Assembly (NCBI GenBank): GCA_965277855.1
Contig: OZ255847.1
Coordinates: 6,200,001-6,264,000, forward strand
Length of the DNA stretch: 64,000 nt
Direction: 5' to 3'
Source of the DNA: Bog-105 sp965277855
GTDB taxonomy: Bacteria; Acidobacteriota; Terriglobia; Bryobacterales; Bryobacteraceae
This document shows, piece after piece, positions 54,424 to 64,000 of this stretch; position 1 is the stretch's first letter; each line of letters starts with the position of its first letter. The notes below the pieces were generated by a model. The model was not told the origin of the DNA, did not search any database, and saw only the letters and a program-made list of their open reading frames with translations. The position numbers and the translations under genes are program-made.

Positions 54424-55311
54424 ATGCAAGTCGCGCCGAAGGGTTCCACTTTCCCGGGGATTACGCATCATGAAGTCGAATTCAACGGAACAAGGTTGCA
54501 CTATGTATCCGCGGGAGACCATGGTTCTCCTGTTCTGTTGGTGCATGGGTTTCCCGAAACTTGGTGGACGTTTCGAGAGTTGATTCCACGGCTCGCAGCA
54601 AGCCACCGTATTTTTGCGGTCGATTTGCGTGGCTTTGGTGACTCTGACAATGGGCCCGGCGACTATGACAGCAAGACTTCGGCGGAAGACCTTCATCTCC
54701 TCATCGCTCACCTCAACGCAGGGCCGGTCCATCTCACAGGGCAGGACATCAGCGGAGCAACCGTGTTTCGGCTTGCCACGACTCAACCGGAGGATGTGCT
54801 CAGCTTCACGGCAATCGAAATGGGCCTGCCGGGTTTCGGCCTCGAAATGCTGGCTGATGTCACCCACGGCGGAGCTTGGCACATCGGCGTTCTCGCCGCG
54901 CCCGGCATACCTGAGATGCTCCTTGTTGGCCGTGAACGTGAGTTTCTTGGAAAGTATGCCTTTCCGTCCATGAATGCGAATCCGGCGAAAATTACGGATG
55001 CCGATATCAACGAATTTGTCCGCACGTACTCACGCCCGGACGGCTGGCGTGGAGCCATTGGCCTGTATCAATCAATGTTGAAGGAAGGTTCCGAGATCAA
55101 AGCGCTGGCCGAGACACGTGGACTGAAGGCACCGGTGCTCGCGGTTGGAACAGGTGGCGGTTCCTTGACGTCCGGCACGATGTCGCAGGCTGCGGCGGCC
55201 GAAGTGCGCTCAGTGATCCTTGAGGGCGTAGGTCACTACGCGGCAGTGGAGGCTCCGGACAGATTGGCGAACGCCATGCTTGGATTCATCAAAAGCGTCG
55301 ACGCCATATAA
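54424..55311 (+). CDS. Alpha/beta hydrolase, epoxide hydrolase-like
   Basis: A 295-residue alpha/beta hydrolase. The oxyanion region is VLLVHGFPETWWTFRELIPR. The nucleophile Asp is in VHLTGQDISGATVFRLA, where most relatives have GHDWG. The C-terminal His is in LEGVGHYAAVEAPDRLA. The start is the ATG at 54424 with a strong AGGAGG four bases upstream; the TTG at 54403 lies within the operator. Relatives include epoxide hydrolases, haloacetate dehalogenases and uncharacterised esterases, so the substrate is open. It is controlled, by inference, by the divergent MarR regulator, which suggests a detoxification role. Confidence 0.88.
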   Translation: MQVAPKGSTFPGITHHEVEFNGTRLHYVSAGDHGSPVLLVHGFPETWWTFRELIPRLAASHRIFAVDLRGFGDSDNGPGDYDSKTSAEDLHLLIAHLNAGPVHLTGQDISGATVFRLATTQPEDVLSFTAIEMGLPGFGLEMLADVTHGGAWHIGVLAAPGIPEMLLVGREREFLGKYAFPSMNANPAKITDADINEFVRTYSRPDGWRGAIGLYQSMLKEGSEIKALAETRGLKAPVLAVGTGGGSLTSGTMSQAAAAEVRSVILEGVGHYAAVEAPDRLANAMLGFIKSVDAI

Positions 55312-55592
55312 CGCGGGATGAGTATCAACCATGCGCTCGCCGATTTACCCACCGTCGAAGCTGTCAACCCCAATTTGCCCACAGGTATGCGGAGGATAGC
55401 CCGAGACCAGCGGCAACAGCGCAAGAGGCAGCGACGCCGTCACGAATGCGCCAGCAAGTCAAAGCCTCGCGACCGCGGTCAAGCAAGCACTGGACGGAAC
55501 TCCAGCATGGTCTCACGCATCTACACCCGAGCGCAGCAAGCGGCTTGGGTGAAGGAACGGTCTAAGTGCTTTAGCTTTTTTGGTGGAATACC

Positions 55593-56654
55593 TCAACGCG
55601 TCTCGCTATCATTTCGACTTGCTTTACTCCCGTTTCCGCTAGTCGCCCCTCGTGTAGAGGAACCGCGAATGCGCAACTCCGTTTCTAAAACAATGTGCCT
55701 GAATGCGCCGTTTTTGGAACGACCCTCGATTCGATCAATCAACAGATCGGCCCCCGCCCGCCCTACTTCAAATGCTGGTTGGAAAACAGACGTCAGAGAA
55801 GGTTCCATAGCGTCAGAAAAAGGCAGGTCATCGAAGCTGGCGAGCGCGAGATCCGCAGGGCAATGTACGCCCATCTCGCGCATGGCGTGCAGGAAGCCGA
55901 GCGTCATCATTCCATTTGCAATAAATACAGCCTCGGGACGGGGACTCATATTAAGCAGTTGCACTGCGGCATCAAACCCTCCCTGCTCCCGAAAGTTGCT
56001 CTTGACTATTAAGTTCGGATTGAACGCCGTTCCGGCCTCTCTCAATGCCAGTCTGTAACCGCGCAGCCGCTGCTCAGCAGTCTCGAGCGCCGGGGGTCCG
56101 CTCACCATCGCTATATTGCGAAAACCTGACTCGATCAAATGGCGGACACAGTTGCGCGCTCCCCCAATGTTGTCGACTAAGACGGAATCGAAGTTGAGAT
56201 TTGTCTCCCGTCTATCGAGACACACGACCGGGATACCGGATTTCACCAGGTCTAAGACATGGTCGGGGCTTCCACTTCCTGGAGCTATGACCAGCAGCAC
56301 GCCATCCACCTTGCGGACGCGCAAGAGAGATAGTGCTTTACGTTCTCGCCCGTTGTCGTCATCCGTATTCACCGTGATCAGCAAATAATTCCTGGCCAGC
56401 GCAACTGATTCGGATCCGCGCACGAGGAGCGGAAAGTACGGATTAGTGATATCGGGAATGACGATCCCAAGCGTCCGCGTACGCCGGGCTCTCAGGCTGA
56501 GAGCGACAAAATCCGGATGATAGTCCAGCTCAGCGGCCGCCTTTAGTACTCGCCCTCTCAAACGTGCGCTCACCGGAAGGCGGTCATTCAGGACATTAGA
56601 GACAGTGGCGATCGAGACGCCTGCCTTCTTCGCCACTTCTTTGATCGTCGCCAC
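55593..56654 (-). CDS. LacI-family transcriptional regulator
   Basis: A 353-residue repressor. The N-terminal HTH is ATIKEVAKKAGVSIATVSNV, followed by the hinge NDRLPVSARLRGRVLKAAAE and LDYHPDFVALSLRARRTRTL. Then comes the periplasmic-binding-like sensor domain (GIVIPDITNPYFPLLVRGSE through DLALASFDDLPFSDAMEPSL). It would bind a sugar or related metabolite. It is divergent from the TonB-dependent receptor gene. A palindrome with central CG, the usual LacI-family operator form, lies just downstream of that gene's promoter, so control of the receptor operon is the likely role. Confidence 0.93.
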   Translation of the reverse strand: MATIKEVAKKAGVSIATVSNVLNDRLPVSARLRGRVLKAAAELDYHPDFVALSLRARRTRTLGIVIPDITNPYFPLLVRGSESVALARNYLLITVNTDDDNGRERKALSLLRVRKVDGVLLVIAPGSGSPDHVLDLVKSGIPVVCLDRRETNLNFDSVLVDNIGGARNCVRHLIESGFRNIAMVSGPPALETAEQRLRGYRLALREAGTAFNPNLIVKSNFREQGGFDAAVQLLNMSPRPEAVFIANGMMTLGFLHAMREMGVHCPADLALASFDDLPFSDAMEPSLTSVFQPAFEVGRAGADLLIDRIEGRSKNGAFRHIVLETELRIRGSSTRGATSGNGSKASRNDSETR

Positions 56655-56728
56655 GTCGGTAACAGTATGCCGTGTCCGACGCGCCGGCGTCGAGGAGTTT
56701 TGGTTTCATAAAATAATGAAAATTCCTG

Positions 56729-56757
56729 TTGACAGTCGGGCGACCCTGATCTACACT
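56729..56757 (+). promoter_or_regulatory. Sigma-70-type promoter of the TonB-receptor operon
   Basis: TTGACA at 56729-56734 and TACACT at 56752-56757 are separated by 17 bp, a near-consensus housekeeping promoter. The expected transcription start is near 56764, so the palindrome at 56773-56788 lies within the first 30 transcribed bases. Confidence 0.7.
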
Positions 56758-56772
56758 CGCCTAAACGCCCTC

Positions 56773-56788
56773 ATTTAAACGTTTAAAT
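56773..56788. promoter_or_regulatory. Palindromic operator, likely LacI-family site
   Basis: ATTTAAACGTTTAAAT is a perfect 16-bp palindrome with the central CG typical of LacI-family operators. It lies 16 bp after the -10 box of the putative promoter and 34 bp before the TonB-receptor start. Binding of the divergent LacI-type regulator here would act as a roadblock. Confidence 0.7.
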
Positions 56789-56821
56789 CAGTGGCGGCGT
56801 TGGCCTAGGGGGTGTGTCTCC

Positions 56822-59800
56822 ATGTCGAAGCTAACCATGTGTGTAGTACTCTTATGCTCCGCCGCGTTGTTCGGCCAAAGCGATCGGGGAACCTTAACAG
56901 GCACCATATCCGATCCCGCGAGCGCAGTGGTTCCCTCTGCCTCAGTGGTCGCCACGAACGCGGAGACGGGCGTTCAATCCCGCACCGTCACGACCTCGAC
57001 CGGCAATTACACGATTTCGTCTTTGCCCGCCGGGACCTACGATCTGAGTGTGGAAAATGCCGGATTCAAGAAGTATGTGCAGCACGGAATTAGTGTGCAG
57101 GTGGCCGAAACCGCACGCGTGGACGTTGTGCTGGAAGTGGGTTCCACATCGGAGACCGTCTCGGTGAGCGCGAACGCGGATCTGCTGAAAACGGAAGATG
57201 CGGCACAATCCGATACGCTGACGGGCGACCGTATCAATGCTTTGCCGCTCAATTTCGCCATCGGTGGAGGCGCCATCCGCAACCCGTTGAGCTTTGTTGC
57301 GCTTGCTCCCGGCAGCAGCCTCAACGGCTGGAATGACATTAAGGTCAACGGCGCTCCCAATGGCACCTTCCGGATTATTTTCGAGGGCCAGGACACCACC
57401 AGCGATCTCAATCCGCGCGTCTCGGACGAATCGCAGCCCTCGGTCGAATCGATTCAGGAGTTCACTCTCCAAACCAGCAATTTCGCTCCTGAGTTCGGAC
57501 AAGTCACCGGCGGCCTATTTAACTTCACGTCGCGTTCCGGCACCAATCAATTTCACGGAAGCGGCTACGAGTATTTGACCAACGAGGATCTAAACGCCGG
57601 CATACCGTTTACCAACGACGGTAGCGGCCACCTGGTGCGTCCCAAAGCGCGTAAACAGGATTTTGGGGGAAGCGTGGGCGGCCCGGTTTGGATTCCCAAG
57701 GTGTACAACGGCCACGACCGCACGTTCTTCTTTTTCAATTACGAGATGTATCGGAGTCACCAGGGCAGCGACATCTTCGGGACGGTTCCGACGGACGCCA
57801 TGCGCAACGGGGACTTCAGCAGCATTTTGACCGGGCGGGTGCTGGGAACGGATCCGCTGGGCCGGCCGATTATGGAAAACGCCATCTACGATCCGAGCAC
57901 GTCGCGCGTGGTCAACGGAGCGACCGTGCGTGACCCGTACCAGAACAATATGATTCCGATGAGTAAGTTCGATCCGGTGGCTCTTAAGATTCAGGCGTTA
58001 ATACCGCATGCCACCGGCCCGGGCAACCTGAATAATTACGAAGAGAAATTCATTACCAGCAAGATCCAGGCGATCCCCTCGATCAAAATCGACCACAACT
58101 TTAACGAGCGATCCCATCTGGCGGTGTATTATTCGCAGCAGCGAACCGACAAAGATAACACGCAGGACGGCTTCCCGGACCCATTGTCGTCACGACGCCT
58201 GCAAACCATTCGCAGCCACACCACGCGAGTGAACTTCGATGAATCTCTGTCGCCCACCACTCTGGTTCACTTGGGCGCCGGCTACCAGCGGTATAACAAC
58301 CCCGATACCGCACCGCCGGGAACCACTGCCTACAACCCGCTTACGCAGCTGGGACTCGGCGGACAGATTGCCGGCACAGGATTTCCGGGCATCGGATTTT
58401 CGAACTACCAGAATTTCGGGTATACCAACAGTCCCAGTGCCTTTGGAGGAATCAACGAAAACAACGGGGGCGGCGCTAATCTGGGGCCGATCAACCGTAA
58501 TCTCTACCTGATCGACAAGCCTACCGCGGTCGCGACAGTCACCCACGTGAGTGGAAATCACACTTACAAAGCCGGCGGGGAGTGGCGGCAGGATTCATTC
58601 TCCAACATCAATACGATAGGTGTCTCCGGCGTCTACGACTTCAGCGCCATCGAAACCGGGTTGCCCTCCACCCAGGGTCAGAACTTACAAGGCGGCGTTG
58701 TGGGATTTCCGTACGCGAGTTTTTTGCTGGGCGCGGTAAATAGCGCGAATATCTCAAACGCGCAAACCCCTCAATACCGCAAAATGGCGTGGGGATTTTT
58801 TGTGCAGGATACCTGGAAGTTGAGCCAGAAATTAACGGTCACCTACGGGGTGCGTTACGACTACCAGCCTGCGCCGCACGAATTGCATTACCGGACCAGC
58901 GAATTTTCGCCCACCGTGGTAAATCCATCGGCAGGGGGCCTGCTGGGTGGAACGGCGTACGCAGGATCCGGGCCGGGGCGCTGCAACTGCAGCTTCGGGT
59001 CAACCTATCCCTACGCGTTGGGACCGCGCCTAGGAGCCGCCTATGAATTGGACCCCAAGACGGTCATCCGCGCCGGCTGGGCAATCAGCTACGGCCAGGC
59101 ACCCAATTTCAACTATGTCGGCGGCGGAAGTTCCCTCGGCATGGGGTTCAACACGATTAATTTTTCCAACCCCACCTACGGCATCCCAGCGCTGCAATTT
59201 GCGGATGGACTTAACTACAGCCCAACTGCGCTCTATGCCGCGACCTACGACCCCGGCATCCGGCCCAGCCCCGGGCAAATTAATACCCCGCCTTCTTTGG
59301 TCGATCACAATGGCGGCCGCCCGGCCCGTCTGAACCAGTGGAACATCAGTCTCCAAAGGGAATTGAGCAAAGACCTGGTGGTGGAAGCGGCCTATGTGGC
59401 TAACCGCGGCGCCTGGGAACAGGCCAATGGACTGCTGGCTCTGAACGCCCTCAGCCCGCAGCGGCTGGCGCAGTTCGGCTTGAACGCTACCGATCCGGCG
59501 ACGCTTACACTATTGACTTCTCCGCTCAGTTCTCCGCAGGCGCAGGCGGCCGGCTTCCGCGCGCCCTACGCTGGGTACTCGCTTGGAAACACGGTCGCGC
59601 AGAGCTTGCGGCCCTACCCTCAATTCGCCGATCTTAACGTTATGTGGGCACCGCTCGGCGACAGCTGGTACGACTCCCTGCAACTCAAGTTGACAAAGCG
59701 CCTCTCGCACGGGTTAGATATGTCGGCGGCCTATACTCGCTCCAAGAATTTAACCACCGCGGAAGATCAGGACGGCACTACCGTACCGACCGCCGACGTC

Positions 59801-60433
59801 TTTAACCGCGGGGTGAATAAAACCTTTTCGCGAAATGATCAGCCCAACATTTTTGTCGTCGCCTTCAACTATCAAGTGCCCACCTGGGGATCCAATTTCT
59901 GGACGAAGCGCGTCCTCAGCGGCTGGACTGTGGGCGGAATTCTGCACTACGCGAGCGGTACGCCCATCCAAGCTCCGGGCGCGAACAATAATCTGGGCTC
60001 GGTTTACTTTACGGGTACTTTCGCCAACCGGGTTCCGGGACAGCCGCTATTCCTGAAGGATCTCAATTGCGGGTGCATCGATCCGAACAGCCAGTTCGTA
60101 CTCAATCCCAAGGCTTGGACCGATCCGGCGCCGGGACAGTTCACCACTTCAAACGCTTACTACAACGATTACCGCTACGCCCGCCGCCCGGACGAAGAGC
60201 TGAGCTTCGGCCGTACCTTCCCGATCCGCGAATCCATGAATTTCCAGATTCGAGCGGAGTTCTTTAACGTTTTCAACCGGACCTACCTAAACAATCCGGA
60301 TAGCAGCAACGCCGGGGCGACTCAAGCCTTGAATCCGAATGGAAGTGTTTCGTCCGGCTTCGGGCGCATCGACACCGGCTCGGTGTACAACAGCCCGCGC
60401 TCCGGACAGATTGTGGCGCGCTTCCAATTTTGA
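56822..60433 (+). CDS. Oar-like TonB-dependent receptor with carboxypeptidase-regulatory domain
   Basis: A 1203-residue outer-membrane receptor. A signal peptide (MCVVLLCSAALFGQS) is followed by a CarboxypepD_reg-like beta-sandwich (GTLTGTISDPASAVVPSASV to GTYDLSVENAGFKKYVQ). The plug domain contains VESIQEFTLQTSNFAPEFGQ and GGLFNFTSRSGTNQFHGSGY. A long barrel carries repeated aromatic strands, for example RTFFFFNYEMYRSHQ and FFVQDTWKLSQKLTVTYGVR. The C-terminus ends in PRSGQIVARFQF with the terminal Phe needed for outer-membrane insertion. Such receptors import oligosaccharides or other large nutrients with TonB energy. It is the first gene of a probable operon with the CRTAC1, TPR and cytochrome genes, and under inferred LacI control. 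Confidence 0.94.
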   Translation: MSKLTMCVVLLCSAALFGQSDRGTLTGTISDPASAVVPSASVVATNAETGVQSRTVTTSTGNYTISSLPAGTYDLSVENAGFKKYVQHGISVQVAETARVDVVLEVGSTSETVSVSANADLLKTEDAAQSDTLTGDRINALPLNFAIGGGAIRNPLSFVALAPGSSLNGWNDIKVNGAPNGTFRIIFEGQDTTSDLNPRVSDESQPSVESIQEFTLQTSNFAPEFGQVTGGLFNFTSRSGTNQFHGSGYEYLTNEDLNAGIPFTNDGSGHLVRPKARKQDFGGSVGGPVWIPKVYNGHDRTFFFFNYEMYRSHQGSDIFGTVPTDAMRNGDFSSILTGRVLGTDPLGRPIMENAIYDPSTSRVVNGATVRDPYQNNMIPMSKFDPVALKIQALIPHATGPGNLNNYEEKFITSKIQAIPSIKIDHNFNERSHLAVYYSQQRTDKDNTQDGFPDPLSSRRLQTIRSHTTRVNFDESLSPTTLVHLGAGYQRYNNPDTAPPGTTAYNPLTQLGLGGQIAGTGFPGIGFSNYQNFGYTNSPSAFGGINENNGGGANLGPINRNLYLIDKPTAVATVTHVSGNHTYKAGGEWRQDSFSNINTIGVSGVYDFSAIETGLPSTQGQNLQGGVVGFPYASFLLGAVNSANISNAQTPQYRKMAWGFFVQDTWKLSQKLTVTYGVRYDYQPAPHELHYRTSEFSPTVVNPSAGGLLGGTAYAGSGPGRCNCSFGSTYPYALGPRLGAAYELDPKTVIRAGWAISYGQAPNFNYVGGGSSLGMGFNTINFSNPTYGIPALQFADGLNYSPTALYAATYDPGIRPSPGQINTPPSLVDHNGGRPARLNQWNISLQRELSKDLVVEAAYVANRGAWEQANGLLALNALSPQRLAQFGLNATDPATLTLLTSPLSSPQAQAAGFRAPYAGYSLGNTVAQSLRPYPQFADLNVMWAPLGDSWYDSLQLKLTKRLSHGLDMSAAYTRSKNLTTAEDQDGTTVPTADVFNRGVNKTFSRNDQPNIFVVAFNYQVPTWGSNFWTKRVLSGWTVGGILHYASGTPIQAPGANNNLGSVYFTGTFANRVPGQPLFLKDLNCGCIDPNSQFVLNPKAWTDPAPGQFTTSNAYYNDYRYARRPDEELSFGRTFPIRESMNFQIRAEFFNVFNRTYLNNPDSSNAGATQALNPNGSVSSGFGRIDTGSVYNSPRSGQIVARFQF

Positions 60434-60496
60434 AACAGAGCAGGAAGCGTGAGCGACCTGTCAAGCGCCACCTCGAAGGCGGATGTATAACGTAGG

Positions 60497-62106
<1,610 letters not shown>

Positions 62107-62110
<4 letters not shown>

Positions 62111-62883
62111 CGTGGGCGTTTTGTCTGCTGCTGTTCGCGGGGATGGATCACTATGAACAAGCCAATGCCCTCTTTCAGCGGCAGGAGTTTGCCGAAGCTG
62201 CCACGCAATTGGACACCGCCCTGAAGGAAAATCCGCAGTATGCTCCGGCCTGGACTCTGCGCGGGAAAATCGCCATGGCTTTCAACCGCTTCGACATAGC
62301 GCGCTGGGCATTTGTCAAAGCAACGGAGTTGGAGCCGGCATCTCCGTATACCCAGTTCATGCTCGGCTTCTTCTATTACGTGGACAACGATTTTGCCCGC
62401 GCGGTACCGGCTCTGCAAACGGCGGCCAGGCTTAATGCGAACGATGCGAAGCCGCTGCTGTATCTGGCTTTGTCCGAAGAGGGCTTGGCTCGCCCTGAAG
62501 TCGCCGAGGAGCTTTATGGCAGAGCAATCTCTATTGAGGAGGCGCACAAGCAACCGACCGCCGAGACCCACACGGCATACGGCCGCCTGCTGTTTACATT
62601 GGGGCGCTACCAAGAGAGCGCGCGCGAAGTCAACCGTGTACTGGAGCTCGACCCAGGCTCGCGCGATGGCCATTATGAAAGAGGGCGCCTCGCCTTCGAG
62701 AAGGGCGAGTTTGCGGCCGCCGCTTCGGAAGGAGAGTTGGCGCTGGAGGCAAAAGGGAACGGCACAACAGACCGCCAGATCCACTTTCTGCTGGCGCGCG
62801 CCTACGGCAAGTTGGGTGAGAAAGAAAAGGCTGAGCTTCACCGCAAGGAATTTGAAGCCTCGCCCGCCACACTGCGCAGATGA
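62107..62883 (+). CDS. Exported TPR-repeat protein
   Basis: A 258-residue protein with five to six tetratricopeptide repeats, for example YEQANALFQRQEFAEAATQL followed by PQYAPAWTLRGKIAMAFNRF, and later TAYGRLLFTLGRYQESAREV. A hydrophobic start (MTWAFCLLLFAGMDH) suggests a signal peptide. TPRs bind other proteins and would hold the CRTAC1 or cytochrome partner. Translation is coupled on both sides: its ATG overlaps the CRTAC1 stop and its TGA overlaps the ATG of the cytochrome gene at 62880. Confidence 0.9.
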
Positions 62884-64000
62884 TCGTTCTTCTTTTGCTT
62901 GCGCCTGCCGCCCTGTATGTCGGCAATCACGCCTGCGCTGCTTGCCACTCGGAAATCTTCAAGGCTTATAGCCAAACGCCAATGGCCCAGAGTAGCGGTG
63001 TGGTGACCGGCGGATTGACGCCGGGATCTTTCATTCAGGGCGATTCGAAGACAGCCTATCGGATCGATGGCGCCGGAGCGGTCACCGTGAAAACGCCGAC
63101 GCAATCGGTGGAACGCCGGCTCGATTACTTCATCGGGTCGGGTGCAGCCGGCCGCAGTTTCCTCTATACGCGCGACGGCTTTTTGTTTCAATCGCCAGTG
63201 ACGTGGTATGCGCAGCAAGCCCGTTGGGATGCCTCTCCCGGCTACGAGCAGGACCGGGTTTCCCGTTGGAATCGCCCCATTGCCGCCGATTGCCTGAACT
63301 GTCATTCCAGCCAGGTGCGATCGGCGGCCGGATTTGCGAATCGCTATGCCGATCCACCGTTTGCGCAAGCCGGCATCGGGTGCGAGCGCTGTCATGGGCC
63401 TGGGTCGCAACATATCAGCGGACACGGAAGCATGGTGAATCCGGCCAAGCTGGACGCGGCGCGCCGGGATTCGATTTGCGCGCAGTGCCACATGTCCGGA
63501 GAGGCACGCGTGGCGCGGGTCGGCATGCGATTTGAGGAGTACCGTCCCGGCGCCTTGTTATCGGACTATGCAGCCTATTTTGTCTTCCAGGGTGCGCCGC
63601 TGCTGAAGGCGACCAGTTACGTGGAGAAACTCGCTGCCAGCCGCTGTAAGGCCGTTTCCGGAGATCGGTTGTGGTGCGGAACCTGCCATGATCCCCACCG
63701 CACCCCGGCCGCCGGCGAGCGAGTCGCCTGGTATCGGTCGCGCTGTTTGGGATGTCATCAGCAAGCCCAATGCCGGCGCGGTGCGGACTGTGTCGCCTGC
63801 CATATGCCGCGCGGACGCGTGGTGGGCGTAGGTCACGGAGTGTTGACCGATCACAGCATTCCACGCCGTCTATCTCTTCCGGAATCCGAGCCGCGCGATG
63901 TGTGGAAACTGCAACCGTTCTCCAAGGCAGATGCCGGACCGCGCGAATTGGGCTTGGCGTACGCGGAAATTTCGGCGCGCACCGGAGATGCCCGGCAGAT
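62880..64000 (+). CDS. Multihaem c-type cytochrome, C-terminus beyond the window
   Basis: An open frame of 373 codons to the right edge, starting at an ATG that overlaps the TPR stop. A short signal peptide (MIVLLLLAPAALYVG) is followed by seven CxxCH haem sites: CAACH, CLNCH, CERCH, CAQCH, CGTCH, CLGCH and CVACH. The spacing and the segments ERRLDYFIGSGAAGRSFLY and CERCHGPGSQHISG match cytochrome c554/NrfA-like multihaem proteins, often joined to C-terminal TPRs in this phylum. The last residues seen (RELGLAYAEISARTGDARQ) look like the start of such a TPR. It is an extracytoplasmic electron carrier or oxidoreductase; the substrate is unknown. Confidence 0.92.
   Translation, partial: MIVLLLLAPAALYVGNHACAACHSEIFKAYSQTPMAQSSGVVTGGLTPGSFIQGDSKTAYRIDGAGAVTVKTPTQSVERRLDYFIGSGAAGRSFLYTRDGFLFQSPVTWYAQQARWDASPGYEQDRVSRWNRPIAADCLNCHSSQVRSAAGFANRYADPPFAQAGIGCERCHGPGSQHISGHGSMVNPAKLDAARRDSICAQCHMSGEARVARVGMRFEEYRPGALLSDYAAYFVFQGAPLLKATSYVEKLAASRCKAVSGDRLWCGTCHDPHRTPAAGERVAWYRSRCLGCHQQAQCRRGADCVACHMPRGRVVGVGHGVLTDHSIPRRLSLPESEPRDVWKLQPFSKADAGPRELGLAYAEISARTGDARQ

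Noticed and set aside
55318..56058. 246-codon plus-strand frame
   Set aside because: The second half is antisense to the LacI gene. The first half is basic and low in complexity without a motif. Not supported as a gene.

Overview
The window looks like chromosomal DNA from a Gram-negative soil or sediment bacterium of the Acidobacteriota, most like the Solibacter/Bryobacter group. This is inferred from gene content, not from a database match. The pointers are an LptD outer-membrane assembly protein, an Oar-type TonB-dependent receptor with a carboxypeptidase-like N-terminus, a DUF1501/PSD1 pair, a CRTAC1-TPR-multihaem cytochrome cluster, and a tmRNA whose encoded tag reads ANNQQFAYAA.

Layout. 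1-4.6 kb: a partial secreted ankyrin protein, glycogen branching enzyme, an adenosine deaminase-family enzyme and a VapBC-type toxin-antitoxin pair. 4.6-11.8 kb: tmRNA head-to-head with a ClpS-like adaptor, an RDD membrane protein, LptD, a GT39-like glycosyltransferase and a sialate O-acetylesterase. 11.8-14.1 kb: a penicillin acylase remnant, then a truncated IS701-type element fused in frame to the front half of a Gfo/Idh/MocA oxidoreductase. 14.1-19.9 kb: a TreS-maltokinase fusion and a large membrane protein. 19.9-31.4 kb: a gene graveyard with a 5'-truncated group II intron, an intact IS701-family element with CTAG target duplication, a decayed amino-acid permease, a frameshifted trypsin/GH54/propeller gene, a GH5 remnant and a decayed IS3-family element. 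31.4-36.4 kb: a phosphodiesterase/alkaline phosphatase-superfamily protein and a Ser/Thr kinase with a TolB-like propeller. 36.4-39.9 kb: a compact RiPP-like cluster. 39.9-50.8 kb: S10 peptidase, a MITE-like inverted repeat, DUF1501 and PSD1 proteins, GNAT, DUF1385 and a DUF5060 glycosidase. 50.8-55.3 kb: delta-1-pyrroline-5-carboxylate dehydrogenase, YtxH, a decayed ABC permease, and a divergent MarR/hydrolase pair with a clear operator. 55.6-64 kb: a LacI regulator divergent from a TonB receptor, CRTAC1, TPR and multihaem cytochrome series.

The most interesting system is 36.49-39.86 kb. A small Cys/Ser/Thr-rich peptide is followed by an aminoglycoside-phosphotransferase-like kinase, a HopA1-like protein and a LanC-type zinc cyclase, with the last three genes overlapping. 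Kinase plus HopA1 is the hallmark of class V lanthipeptide (and thioamitide-like) synthetases. The stand-alone, zinc-ligand-complete LanC in the cyclase position would make this a hybrid form.

Several frames are broken by what look like single-base changes in homopolymer runs. These may be true decay or assembly errors, and this matters for the GH54 gene and for the start of lptD.
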